Below are positions 53,812-62,637 of a stretch of 64,000 nucleotides of DNA, one piece after another (positions within the stretch are counted from its first letter, which is position 1; each line of letters opens with the position of its first letter). The notes beneath the pieces were generated by a model, which searched no databases, was not told the origin of the DNA, and was given only the letters and a program-made list of their open reading frames with translations. The stretch covers positions 1-64,000 of the forward strand of contig CATOTS010000015.1 in the NCBI GenBank assembly GCA_951813625.1, in the 5' to 3' direction. Position numbers and translations under genes: made by a program. The DNA is from an uncultured Caldilineaceae bacterium (GTDB lineage Bacteria; Chloroflexota; Anaerolineae; Caldilineales; Caldilineaceae).

Positions 53812-55875
53812 CTACTCTTGCTCGGCCTCCGCCTCCTTGCTCTGCGTGACGACCTGGTCGGCGAGGTGGCCCGGAACGGGCTCGTAGCGTTCGAATTCGA
53901 TGGTGTAGATGCCCCGCCCTTGCGTCATGGAGCGGAGGTCGGTACCGTAGCGCAGGATCTCAGCCAGTGGGATTTCGGCGTTGATGATGGCTCGGTTGTT
54001 GCGATTCTCCATGCCCTGCACGCGGCCGCGGCGGTTGTTCAAGTCTCCCATGACGTCGCCCATGAATTCGTCGGGGACGGTCACTCTCATGCTGTAGATT
54101 GGCTCCAGCAGCACTGGCCGGGCCTCCTGCATGGCGATCTTGAAGACCTCGCGGCCGGCTGTCTGGAAAGCGATGTCCTTGGAGTCGACTGGGTGGTGCT
54201 TGCCGTCGAAGACGATGGCTTTGACGTCGACGATGGGGAAGCCTGCGATCACGCCTTGGTCAAGAATCTGGCGAATCCCCTTCTCGATGGAGGGGATGAA
54301 GACGCTGGGTATGGAACCGCCGAAAACTTCGCTGTCGTAGGCGAAACCGTCGCCGCGGTCGCGCGGTTCGACGCGCAGCTCGACATCGGCAAACTGGCCG
54401 GCGCCGCCGGTCTGTTTCTTGTGGCGGTAACGGGCGCTGGCGGTGCGGGTCACTGTCTCCTGGTAGGGGACTTTGGGCACGGCCGTCTCGACTTTGACGC
54501 CGAACTTGTTGTCCAGGCTGCGGATGGCGACGTCGATGTGGGTGTCGCCCATGCCTTGCAGGATATTCTGCTTGGTGGCGTTGATGTACTCGATCTGCAG
54601 CGTGGGGTTTTCCTCGGCCAGCGCCTGCAATCCCTGGCCCATTTTGGCGCTGTCCGCCTTGGTTGCCGGCAGAACTGAAACCGAGTAGAGCGGCTTGGGA
54701 TATTGGGGCGGCGCGATGGTGAGATCATGTTCGCCGAGCGTGACGGTCGTGCTCAGGTCTTCCATTTTGGTGACGACGCCGATGTCTCCGGCGACGAGCG
54801 ACGCGGCCGCTTCAAGCTCTTTACCGCAGACGCTGAAGAGATTCTGCAGCTTTTCGCTCTTGCCCGTGCTCTGAATCGTCACCTGTGAATCGGCCGAGAG
54901 CGTGCCGGAAACAACGCGCACGTAGTTCATGCGCCCAACGTAGCGGTCGACGATAGTCTTGAAAACGTAGGCCGCCACCGGTCCATCGGCCGCCGCGGCA
55001 AGCTCGACTGGCTCATCCTCGCCGTTCGCGGCCGACGCGAGCACATCTGCAGGGGAGGGCACGTAGCTAATCATGGCGCGCACCAGGCTGCGGAGCCCGA
55101 TGTTGGCGATGGCGCTGCCGCAAAATACGGGGATAATCTGGCCCTCTTTGACGCCTTGGCGCAGGCCCTGGCGGACCTCATCTTCGGTCAGCTCCTCGCC
55201 CTCGAGGTACTTCATAATCAGTTCGTCGTCGGTCTCGGCCGCGGCGTCGATCAGGGCCTGGCGGGCCTCTTCGGCGGCCTCTTCCATGCCGGCCGGGATC
55301 TCGGCGGCGGTGGCGTCGGAGCCCAAATAGGCCTTCATGTCAACCAGATTGACCACGCCCTCAAAGCTTTCGCCTGCACCGATCGGCAATTGAAAAGGCA
55401 GGATGGCGCCGGAAAAGACCTCGTTGACGCTGGCGAGCGCGCGTTCGAAATTGGCGTTCTCGCGATCCATCTTATTGATGAAAATGAGGCGGGGCTTCTG
55501 GGCGGCGTCGAGCTGCTCCCAGGCGAGCTCGGTGCCGACTTCGACGCCGGCAACGGAGTCGACCAGGACGAGGCCGGCTTCGGAGACGGCGAGGCCGCTG
55601 ATCACTTCACCGACAAAGTCAAGGTAGCCGGGCGTGTCGATCAGATTCAGCTTTGTGTCTCCGGCTTCAACCGGGACGACGGCGAGGTTGATCGAGATGC
55701 CACGCCGCTGCTCCTCATCGTCCCAATCAGAAACGGTTGAGCCGTCCTCGACGCGTCCGAGTCGATTCGAGCCGCCGGCGTTGAAGAGAAGCGCTTCGGC
55801 GAGAGAGGTCTTGCCGGAGCTGCCGTGCCCTAGAACTGTAACATTGCGCAGGTTGTCGGTCGAAAACTCAGCCAT
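53812..55875 (-). CDS. Elongation factor G-like protein (EF-G2 subfamily)
   Basis: A 687-residue translational GTPase with five EF-G domains. G1 is GHGSSGKTSL, G2 lies near RGISINLA, G3 is DTPGYLDF and G4 is NKMD. Domain IV is at about 470-600 and domain V follows to the acidic end KEAEAEQE. The variant switch region (SDWDDEEQRRGISI) and GHGSSGKT P-loop are typical of the EF-G-like paralogue (EF-G2) rather than canonical FusA, which is normally in the str operon with tuf and rps genes absent here. The role may be ribosome recycling, rescue or stress response. ATG 55875 has AGGAGG just upstream. Confidence 0.9.
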   Translation of the reverse strand: MAEFSTDNLRNVTVLGHGSSGKTSLAEALLFNAGGSNRLGRVEDGSTVSDWDDEEQRRGISINLAVVPVEAGDTKLNLIDTPGYLDFVGEVISGLAVSEAGLVLVDSVAGVEVGTELAWEQLDAAQKPRLIFINKMDRENANFERALASVNEVFSGAILPFQLPIGAGESFEGVVNLVDMKAYLGSDATAAEIPAGMEEAAEEARQALIDAAAETDDELIMKYLEGEELTEDEVRQGLRQGVKEGQIIPVFCGSAIANIGLRSLVRAMISYVPSPADVLASAANGEDEPVELAAAADGPVAAYVFKTIVDRYVGRMNYVRVVSGTLSADSQVTIQSTGKSEKLQNLFSVCGKELEAAASLVAGDIGVVTKMEDLSTTVTLGEHDLTIAPPQYPKPLYSVSVLPATKADSAKMGQGLQALAEENPTLQIEYINATKQNILQGMGDTHIDVAIRSLDNKFGVKVETAVPKVPYQETVTRTASARYRHKKQTGGAGQFADVELRVEPRDRGDGFAYDSEVFGGSIPSVFIPSIEKGIRQILDQGVIAGFPIVDVKAIVFDGKHHPVDSKDIAFQTAGREVFKIAMQEARPVLLEPIYSMRVTVPDEFMGDVMGDLNNRRGRVQGMENRNNRAIINAEIPLAEILRYGTDLRSMTQGRGIYTIEFERYEPVPGHLADQVVTQSKEAEAEQE

Positions 55876-56369
55876 GAATCCTCCTCACAGCGCTGAACAT
55901 CGTTCCCCATAGGGGGAACCAACATTGTATCTTCTTCAGTTTATTTCTACTTTTGATTGCCCGTCGCGGCCCGCCGCGCGGAGGCGCTGGCTGGCAGGTG
56001 GAAGCTGCGGGCAACCGCATGCTATTTTACTTTCTTTTGACGGCAATGTCAACGAAAGAGAGCGACGGAGGCAGGGCAATCGCATTCAAAATTTGCAGAC
56101 CAATTCCGCCGGGATTTCGAATGTAAGAATGTGAATATAGGTGGGAATCGGTGTCAGTCTGCCCAATGATAGCGAGAATCCGTCACAACAAGGGCTGTCA
56201 GTCGTCAAATTCAGCCGGCTTCTAATCATGGGAGCACCAGTCTTACAATTCTGCTTTGGGTCCCTTTTGGCACCATGACTTTTGGCAAGAGTCGCATCCT
56301 GGGATTTCAGTCGCCTCATCCTAAGGGGCGGAATGTGAAAGCACTTGGCTTCAATCGGGTGGTTTCCAG
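55876..56369. other. Intergenic, nothing recognised
   Basis: About 490 nt between the EF-G-like gene and the right inverted-repeat arm. It has AT-richer patches but no supported gene. A promoter for the EF-G-like gene should lie in the first 100 nt; I found no clear boxes. Confidence 0.5.
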
Positions 56370-57195
56370 TTTCCAAGCAGCTTCCCTGGCAAGACCGAGC
56401 GATTCGACGTTCTCAACCTGGCAGAACTAACCTTGTTCGTCAGATCGTTGGTCGCAAAATATGCGTGTTTGCGGCACTGAAATGGCGGTCGTCTGGCTCC
56501 ACTATCTGCTGGATGCGAAGTCCTCTCGTTTTGGCAGAATACGTCGACTCATGTCGGCCAATGTCGACCAATATAGCCCAATGTCGTCCAATTTTTTTTC
56601 TTGAGGGAGGGGTGTCGGGCACCGGGATTGGCGGTATTTCGAGCGTATTTCGAGCAGAATTTGGTGGTTTGAATTGCATGAAATTTGCAGCGTAGCAGGA
56701 ATTGTAGCAGGAGTCCTGTGCGGCTGCCAATTGGAGCCAATTGGGCCGGCTCGGTCGGGCTGTTTTGCCTGATGGTTATAGAGTAGCATGGTCGGAGAGC
56801 TCTTGCACTGTATTTCGCCCTATCGTGCCTTTTTCGTCATGAGCGCGTCGTTTAGGCAGTTCATCAGGGTGTGTTGTCGGGCTGGCGGCGTCTGGGTGTT
56901 GGTGGTGTGAGATCAGTCAAGGTCATAGGGTATCCCTAGCTATTGTTTTGTGCGGCCAAAGTCGTGCGAAGTCCGGTCAGGTCCGGTTAAGTCCGGTCAG
57001 GTCGGGTCGATCCAGTTTTTTGCGGGCCGATCCTGGCTGGAATCCCTTGGTTGAATTGGCATGGTCATGACAGCATAGCACGGTTTCAATTCTCTTGCCC
57101 GGAGTTGCGCGAAATTGGGTGGCGCGGCGCCTGCCATGATGCTTCTTGTGTTACTGCCGGCGCATGTCGCGCAGGATATGCTCCTACTATAGCTC
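56370..57195. repeat. Right arm of an ~820-bp inverted repeat (partner at 4295-5120)
   Basis: This is the reverse complement of the left arm, with substitutions and indels; see that entry for landmarks. Here the GGATCG/AATCCC block lies at 57000-57045 and the CAATATAGCCCAATGTCG block at about 56568-56587. The sequence diverges beyond both ends. No gene is supported; frames in both arms mirror each other. Confidence 0.8.
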
Positions 57196-57793
57196 GCACC
57201 GCCGGCTCTTGCACGGGACTGCACCCATTTGGTCAATTCTGGTTATTCGTTCCTGGATTCTCATTGGGGTCTCTCTTCTTATGACGGACAATGAGAGACG
57301 GGGCAGGCTGGCTTCATGGGCGATCCGCCGACAGGGTCGTTGGGCGGAATCTCCGGGTTTCATTGGGGAAGCAGTCTAACCCGAGACCGGAGTTAGATTG
57401 GGGCCGACACGTAGGCCATATCTGTATCGGGGAGATATAGAGACGGCTTCCTGGCCTGTCAAGTGTAGGCAATCAATCCGGCGATGAGATTGACGAAAAT
57501 GTTGGTCTTGCTGCGTTGACAGGTATGTTCAATCTTCGGGACATTCTTGCCCTGGACAACTTGATGCGCCGATCATCCGCCCGATCCATTTTCGCTCTGT
57601 AGTTTCGCCTGCATGAAGTCGGTCTCTTGCGCCGCGTCCATCGCCGCCTATGCGGTTGGATAGTTCGCGTCCCTTTCCTGGTCTTCGCCCGTGGCCCGAT
57701 CCCGCCCGGCGAAAGGCCACAGGCCGGAGCGTTCCAACGCGGCAACTGCGGCCCGCGTCCGGTTCGCAAGGTCGCTTCAGTTGTAAAGCTGCA
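57196..57793. other. Non-coding, with a possible transposase tail
   Basis: On the minus strand 57459-57521 reads QRSKTNIFVNLIAGLIAYT and a stop, reminiscent of the C-terminal end of some DDE transposases. The frame is short and the rest of the stretch shows no consistent gene, so at most it is a small remnant. Confidence 0.25.
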
Positions 57794-57993
57794 GGTAACT
57801 ACTAAGCCACATACAACGTCTGTCTCGACCGGTGCTTCATCCCCGCCGCCGTTCAGATTATATGATTGCGTAATTGGTTGGCCGCCGCCGCGTTGGATAA
57901 GCCGGACTGCAGGAATGACGACATACTGTCGGTGAGCGCTGGTTTTGGAGGGGGGCGTTGCGGGGGGAGTCCCCCCGCACAAGGGAGGGCCGG
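57794..57993. repeat. Inverted-repeat copy of 61083-61301, with REP-like palindrome
   Basis: Read on the minus strand it matches 61083-61301 almost throughout (landmark GTAGTTACC end, CGTCATTCCTGCAGT centre). It includes a second copy of the REP-like palindrome (57959-57979). The two copies bracket the first unrecognised protein gene and the 362-residue gene. Confidence 0.75.
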
Positions 57994-58212
57994 AATTGCA
58001 GGGGACAGGGGGCAGGGGTTAGGGGGCAGGAACTGCCGGGGGCGATGCACTCCGGTCGAACGCGCGAACGGCTGGCGACGCGCGTACACGGCCGTATAGG
58101 CACGCGGCGCGTTGGCGACAGGCTGGATTTGCGCACGCACGGTGGCGGGGGGCTGGGCCGCAGGTTGCACAGGGTCGCAATGACACCACACCCGGCGGCG
58201 GGTGGAGGGGTA

Positions 58213-58278
58213 TCAGGGGGGCGTTGCGGGGGGAGTCCCCCCGCACAAGGGAGGGCCGCAGGCCCGACCGTCCAAAAA
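58213..58278. repeat. REP-like palindromic repeat, copy 3 (inverted)
   Basis: This is the reverse complement of the block at 31547-31612, including the palindrome at 58225-58245 and the flanking GGCCGCAGGCCCGACCGTCC. It lies 220 nt beyond copy 2. Confidence 0.8.
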
Positions 58279-58548
58279 GCAAGGAGAGAGCTAAAAGGAG
58301 TGAGGAAAGAGAACACCTTCGCTCGCCTCATTCAGGGTCACAGTCTGTTTGCGGCAGAGTAGCTACAACACCAGCTCGAAGTTATGCCTGTTTTTGGCAT
58401 TTCGGTCGTCCACTTCGCCATGCTTAAACAGTCAAAGAAATCAGTATGCGCCAATCCTAACCGTCGTACCGCCCTTCCACGGCTGGATGGTCTTTCCCCC
58501 TGCAATCCCAGGCACATGGCCTGGTCATGGGAACAAAGAATGATGCCA

Positions 58549-59070
58549 TTACCATGTGAGGAGATCTATTTGGCCCGCTAGTGGGTATTCGGCAAAGATG
58601 CCGGTGGGGAATCGATCGTCAAGCATGCGAATCCAAAAAGGGGTTGTCCAGGCAAGGGGAGAGATCTGATCCAGAGACTTGCCAAGCCGTTGCGCAAACT
58701 CCTCCGGCGAAACTTCGTGCCCTATTCTGAGTTTTTTCGGAGGGATCGAAATTGCTCCACCTTCATTGAATACGAGAAGACCGTATTCACGTCCGCGCAC
58801 TTCAGAGTCTTCCACATCGTATAGATAGACGACTCCGTCCATGAAAGATCCATCATTCAGCCGGATTGTACAAAAGACAAACATCATGAGAATGACGTCG
58901 CCATCTTCTTCACCGCTCAAGAGTGGGTAGGTGGCCTGTATCGGTACATAGAAATCGCCGTCCCAGTCAGTTTCTTCCAGAGTCCAGATAGGGAAACGAT
59001 GGCATCCTTCTATATCCGGAGGGTTCTCGCCATAAGGGGGAGAGCCTTCGTGCTCCCAAAGCAGTTTCAT
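58549..59070 (-). CDS. Unrecognised 173-residue acidic protein, family member 1
   Basis: This protein is clearly related to the one at 61421 and the broken one at 62083. Family features: start MK(L/F)LWEHEGSPP, PDIEGCHRFPIWT(L/M)EETDWDG, YVPIQATYPLL, MMFVFCTIRLNDGSFMDGVVY, EEFAQRLGKSL and end AEYPLAGQIDLLTW. It is acidic, with no signal peptide or membrane helix, and looks like a compact mixed alpha/beta cytoplasmic protein. The tandem diverging copies next to repeats resemble lineage-specific expansion such as immunity or SMI1-like proteins; this is inference only. No toxin was seen nearby. Confidence 0.65.
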   Translation of the reverse strand: MKLLWEHEGSPPYGENPPDIEGCHRFPIWTLEETDWDGDFYVPIQATYPLLSGEEDGDVILMMFVFCTIRLNDGSFMDGVVYLYDVEDSEVRGREYGLLVFNEGGAISIPPKKLRIGHEVSPEEFAQRLGKSLDQISPLAWTTPFWIRMLDDRFPTGIFAEYPLAGQIDLLTW

Positions 59071-59322
59071 CGCATGTATATCCCCTTGGCATGTGCATTC
59101 GGCATTGCACCTATTCTCTCAATCCCCGCAGCCGCGGGCAATTGCTCAATGATGAAGGGTCTATATCCACTTTGGCAAAGTAGGGCTGCCATCATAAAAG
59201 ACCTTGCCGACAGTTCGTCGTCCTGTTCCCACCGCCTTGACTGATTTCAGAGCTGTCCCCGCTATTATTCTCAAGTCTTGCATTCCTCGTCCATCTTAAG
59301 GAGTCCTTAACCTTGGTGCGTC

Positions 59323-59745
59323 CTACAATAGGTGCGGCCGGCCGGGTTGCGCGGACAGCATCGATAACACTTCCCACTCAGCTTGCGGCCTGGGAAGTTG
59401 CAGCCGATTCTGCTGGAACGCCGACGGCGGCCCTGGCCGCCGTCGCGGCGGTAGGTCTGCGTCCAACGGTCGGCTGATTGGCCATTGCCAAGTGTTCACC
59501 AGATGTAGCCGGCAATAGCCAAAGTCGTAGGCGCGTGAAATCTCCGAATCGAGCGGCCATTTGTCGCCGCCGGGCACATAGCTGCGCAGGAGGGTGGTGT
59601 GGCCGAGCTGGTCCTGCTGCCGCCAGCTGAGCATGCAGCGCGCGTCGTCGCTTTCGCCGGATGCAATGACCGGCGAGGTCAGGCCATTGTAGTGACAAGT
59701 TGTGACGCTGCCGTTGGACGCGCGCCTGCTGGCGGGACGGAGCAA
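59323..59745 (-). CDS. Unrecognised ORF, probably fragmentary
   Basis: The open frame reads, in its better part, GESDDARCMLSWRQQDQLGH and LLRSYVPGGDKWPLDSEISR and AYDFGYCRLHLVNTWQWP. That has the flavour of a real beta-strand-rich protein, but the end becomes Pro/Arg-rich and is probably noise. No start codon is well supported. It may be a gene fragment in a repeat-rich zone. Confidence 0.3.
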   Translation of the reverse strand: MLRPASRRASNGSVTTCHYNGLTSPVIASGESDDARCMLSWRQQDQLGHTTLLRSYVPGGDKWPLDSEISRAYDFGYCRLHLVNTWQWPISRPLDADLPPRRRPGPPSAFQQNRLQLPRPQAEWEVLSMLSAQPGRPHLL

Positions 59746-59918
59746 ATTGGAGAGAGGACTTTCGGTTGTGAGTGACCGGAACGGACCATTATACGGTCAG
59801 TAGATGATCGATTGTGGGCGGCGACAAATGGAATATCGCTTTCCTGCCTGCAAATCTCTCTGCAGCCATCACGCGATTCCGCACTCGAAGTGTAGGGCGA
59901 CGGTTTGGCCTCAAGAGG

Positions 59919-61007
59919 CTACTGTTGCGGCAGGAATTCGATCGAACCCCCCTCCCCCACGGTCACCTGCAATATGCCGTTCGACTCATCGCGGAAGAGC
60001 AAAGTGCATTCGTCTTCTTCGATGAGCGTGTAGCCCTGGCTCTCGAATGTTTGGCGGGCATCGGCAAGCTGTTCCTCAAGCCGTCGAGGCTGGCTATATG
60101 TTGGGTCTATTGTGAAAGGAAAGTCGGGCAGGCGGCGTGGAGACTGAAACTGCTCCGGCTCCATGTACCTGGGAATCGGTTCCAGTTGACGTACGCGCGC
60201 CAAGACCGTTTCGCAATCAAAAAAGGCGTTTTGGCCGAGGTGCTCCTTCACGGCCTGCTGTACCTGCCGGGCTTCGTTGGTGTTCCAGTCAAAGGGTGTG
60301 GACGCGGTGGTGAAGAAGATGCCGCCGCCGTCGAGCCAGCGTTTCTCAACACAGGGCAGATCCTCAAATTTCTCCCTGCCGAACCAGTCGACATAGAAGG
60401 GGCCGAAAAAGTTGCCCCAGTAGACACCTGGCACACATTTCTCCAACTCTGACCCAACTACTGCCTTTCTCTCCAACGCTTCTTTTCGGTCGCGCACAAT
60501 CGAATACAACGCACGCCACGCAAGGTAATTCTTTGCATGCCATTCCTCGCTTAAGTGAAAAGCTGCATACCAGGCTTGGTGTCTGTACAGTAGACCGGAT
60601 GCGAAGTCCAGCCATTCCTCCAACCCTACAGCCTTTCGCACGAATCTCTCTTCCGTTCTGTAATTGCTTATCGAGAACGGCTCGTAAGGCAAAAGAACAA
60701 AGTCTACTATGAACTTACAGGATGGGTAGCGTGAACGTTCAAAGATGCACAGCGACCAGGGCCGTTCGACGTTAGGCACCAGCTTGTCAAGGGAGCGGTC
60801 CATCTGCTCGTCCCACTGGGAAGCCCGGCCGCTATAGAGGTCATGTGTCGTTGCTCTGTCCGGTGCGAATCGCGGCTGCGTCAGCACATAGTCGACTAAC
60901 TCTTTGGCCCGCTCTACCCTGTAAAAAGCGTTTCGACTGTAGATCAGCAACTCGAACTCATGCCTGATCTCATCCATCACTGTCTTTCCCCAAAACTCTT
61001 GCTGCAA
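59919..61007 (-). CDS. Unrecognised 362-residue cytoplasmic protein
   Basis: The even, natural amino-acid composition and lack of low complexity support a real gene. Visible segments: FELLIYSRNAFYRVERAKEL near the N-terminus, a Trp/Tyr-rich middle (LLYRHQAWYAAFHLSEEWH), VYWGNFFGPFYVDWFGREKF near 200-220 and VGEGGSIEFLPQQ at the end. No signal peptide or helix cluster. The start is ATG 61007, or 60977 (MDEIRHEF). It sits between the members of the small protein family, inside the inverted repeat 57794-61301. I cannot name a family. Confidence 0.6.
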   Translation of the reverse strand: MQQEFWGKTVMDEIRHEFELLIYSRNAFYRVERAKELVDYVLTQPRFAPDRATTHDLYSGRASQWDEQMDRSLDKLVPNVERPWSLCIFERSRYPSCKFIVDFVLLPYEPFSISNYRTEERFVRKAVGLEEWLDFASGLLYRHQAWYAAFHLSEEWHAKNYLAWRALYSIVRDRKEALERKAVVGSELEKCVPGVYWGNFFGPFYVDWFGREKFEDLPCVEKRWLDGGGIFFTTASTPFDWNTNEARQVQQAVKEHLGQNAFFDCETVLARVRQLEPIPRYMEPEQFQSPRRLPDFPFTIDPTYSQPRRLEEQLADARQTFESQGYTLIEEDECTLLFRDESNGILQVTVGEGGSIEFLPQQ

Positions 61008-61082
61008 GAAACGTAACTACTCAGCCGCAATCAGTCGGCGACCCGGAATGAGGCGAGCAAAGTTGTTTTCTCTCTCCTTGCC

Positions 61083-61301
61083 TTTTGGACGGTCGGGCCT
61101 GCGGCCCTCCCTTGTGCGGGGGGACTCCCCCCGCAACGCCCCCCTCCAAAACCATCGCTCACCGACGGTACGTCGTCATTCCTGCAGTGCGGCTTATCCA
61201 ACGCGGTGGCTGCCAACTGTATACGCAGTCAGATAATCTGAATGGCGGCGGGGATGGAAGACTGGTCGAGACAGACGCTGTATGTGGCTTAGTAGTTACC
61301 A
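61083..61301. repeat. Inverted-repeat partner of 57794-57993, with REP-like palindrome
   Basis: It begins with the REP-like block (61083-61147; palindrome 61115-61135) and continues for 150 nt, matching the reverse complement of 57794-57950 with few changes. It ends at the GTAGTTACC block. The arms enclose about 3.1 kb. Confidence 0.75.
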
Positions 61302-61420
61302 AGAATCAATGAATTCAGTCTAAACCAGGTCTGGCCGTGGTGCTCCCCAGCCAAGGACTACGCGCCTTCCTCCACGGCACATCTTAGCTCATGGCTCGGC
61401 TCTCGAAGCCACGCTCGATG

Positions 61421-61945
61421 TCATTCCCAAGCAAGGAGGTCTATTTGACCCGCTAGAGGGTATTCAGTGGAAATACCGGTAGGATATCGATCGTCGAGTA
61501 TGCGAATCCGAAAAGCGGTTGTCCAGGCTAAGGGTGTGATCTGATCCAGAGGCCTGCCAAGCCGCTGTGCAAACTCCTCCAGTGAAAGCGCGCTCCCCCA
61601 TCTGAATTCCTTTGGACGGATCTCGGCCTCCCCACCCTCACAGAATACGTGAAGATGGTATTCCCGTCCCCGCACTTCAGGATCCACCACATCGTCGAGA
61701 TAAACAACGCCGTCCATTTTGGACCCATCAGCCAACTGAATCGAGCAGAAGACAAACAACATCAGGGCGGCGTCTCCATCTTCTTCACCGATCAGGAGCG
61801 GATCGGTGACCTGAATTGGCACGTCGAAGTTGCCGTCCCAGTCAGTTTCTTCCATAGTCCAGATAGGGAAACGGTGGCATCCTTCTATATCCGGAGGGTC
61901 CTCGTCAAAAGGGGGAGAACCTTCATGCTCCCATAGAAATTTCAT
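61421..61945 (-). CDS. Unrecognised 174-residue acidic protein, family member 2
   Basis: This paralogue of the gene at 58549 has the same length and start (MKFLWEHEGSPPF) and shares PDIEGCHRFPIWTMEETDWD, VVYLDDVVDPEVRGREYHLH and EYPLAGQIDLLAWE. The DNA of the two is also alike past both ends of the gene, including the region just before the start codons, so the promoter was duplicated too. Differences are scattered. It is acidic and presumed cytoplasmic. Function unknown. Confidence 0.65.
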   Translation of the reverse strand: MKFLWEHEGSPPFDEDPPDIEGCHRFPIWTMEETDWDGNFDVPIQVTDPLLIGEEDGDAALMLFVFCSIQLADGSKMDGVVYLDDVVDPEVRGREYHLHVFCEGGEAEIRPKEFRWGSALSLEEFAQRLGRPLDQITPLAWTTAFRIRILDDRYPTGISTEYPLAGQIDLLAWE

Positions 61946-62082
61946 CGTATGTACATCTCCTCAAACTTACGCATTCGGCATTGTGCCTGGTCTCTCGAAT
62001 CACGCTGTCGTGGGCGGTTGCACAATCCGCAGGCCGCCGTAGCAGCAGTGGCTAAACGAGGACGTGTGAGGAAGGTCTGTCA

Positions 62083-62637
62083 TTATGGTGCGATGGCAAC
62101 AACAATTGATCCACGTCGAGCCATAGCCTTCGGATCGAAACTCTCGAACGCCAATCTGGCAAATAAACTCATGCGAGACAATATCGCGTGCTTGCAATTC
62201 AAATGAAGCCAGGCGTCGTCCTCGTACCACGCAAGAGGGTCGATCTGGCCTGATACTGAACATTCAGCAGAAATTCTGTTCGGCCCCCAGTCGGGATTCC
62301 AGCGAAGATGCCAACGAAGTCGATAGGGCGTTTCCCGGGTCAAGGGCGACATGGTCTCCAAGGGTTTACCAAGTCGCTGCGCGAACTCCTTCCGCAAGTA
62401 TTTGTCCAATTGCCATGCTTCCTCCCCGAAAGAAAGTGTCTCTTCTTTGTACTACACTTTAAGGTGGTACGGGGATTCGGTTTCAGGCTTTTCCAAATCG
62501 CCTAAGGAGACTACGCCCTCCAGCACGGTATCATCCCGCAACCGTTCAGTGCAATAGACAAACATGGCGTATGCGATTACGTCATAGTCTTCATTAGTCA
62601 GAGGGTCAGTAACCTCTGCCGGCACGAACAGTGAGCT
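62083..62637 (-). pseudogene. Unrecognised family member 3, cut by an IS and an in-frame TAG
   Basis: From the IS boundary (62638) inward the frame reads SLFVPAEVTDPLTNEDYD, then YHLKV, a TAG stop at 62452-62454, and without frame change YKEETLSFGEEAWQLDKYL, EFAQRLGKPL and GQIDPLAWY. It aligns with residues about 39-174 of members 1 and 2 and carries an extra C-terminal tail to 62083. The N-terminal third is missing beyond the IS3-family element, and its sequence is not found on the far side, so IS insertion with loss or rearrangement is likely. Confidence 0.75.

Noticed and set aside
57473..57982. Minus-strand frame of 169 codons
   Set aside because: It runs across the inverted repeat and REP-like palindrome with Arg/Pro-rich text; only a short possible transposase tail in another frame was noted.
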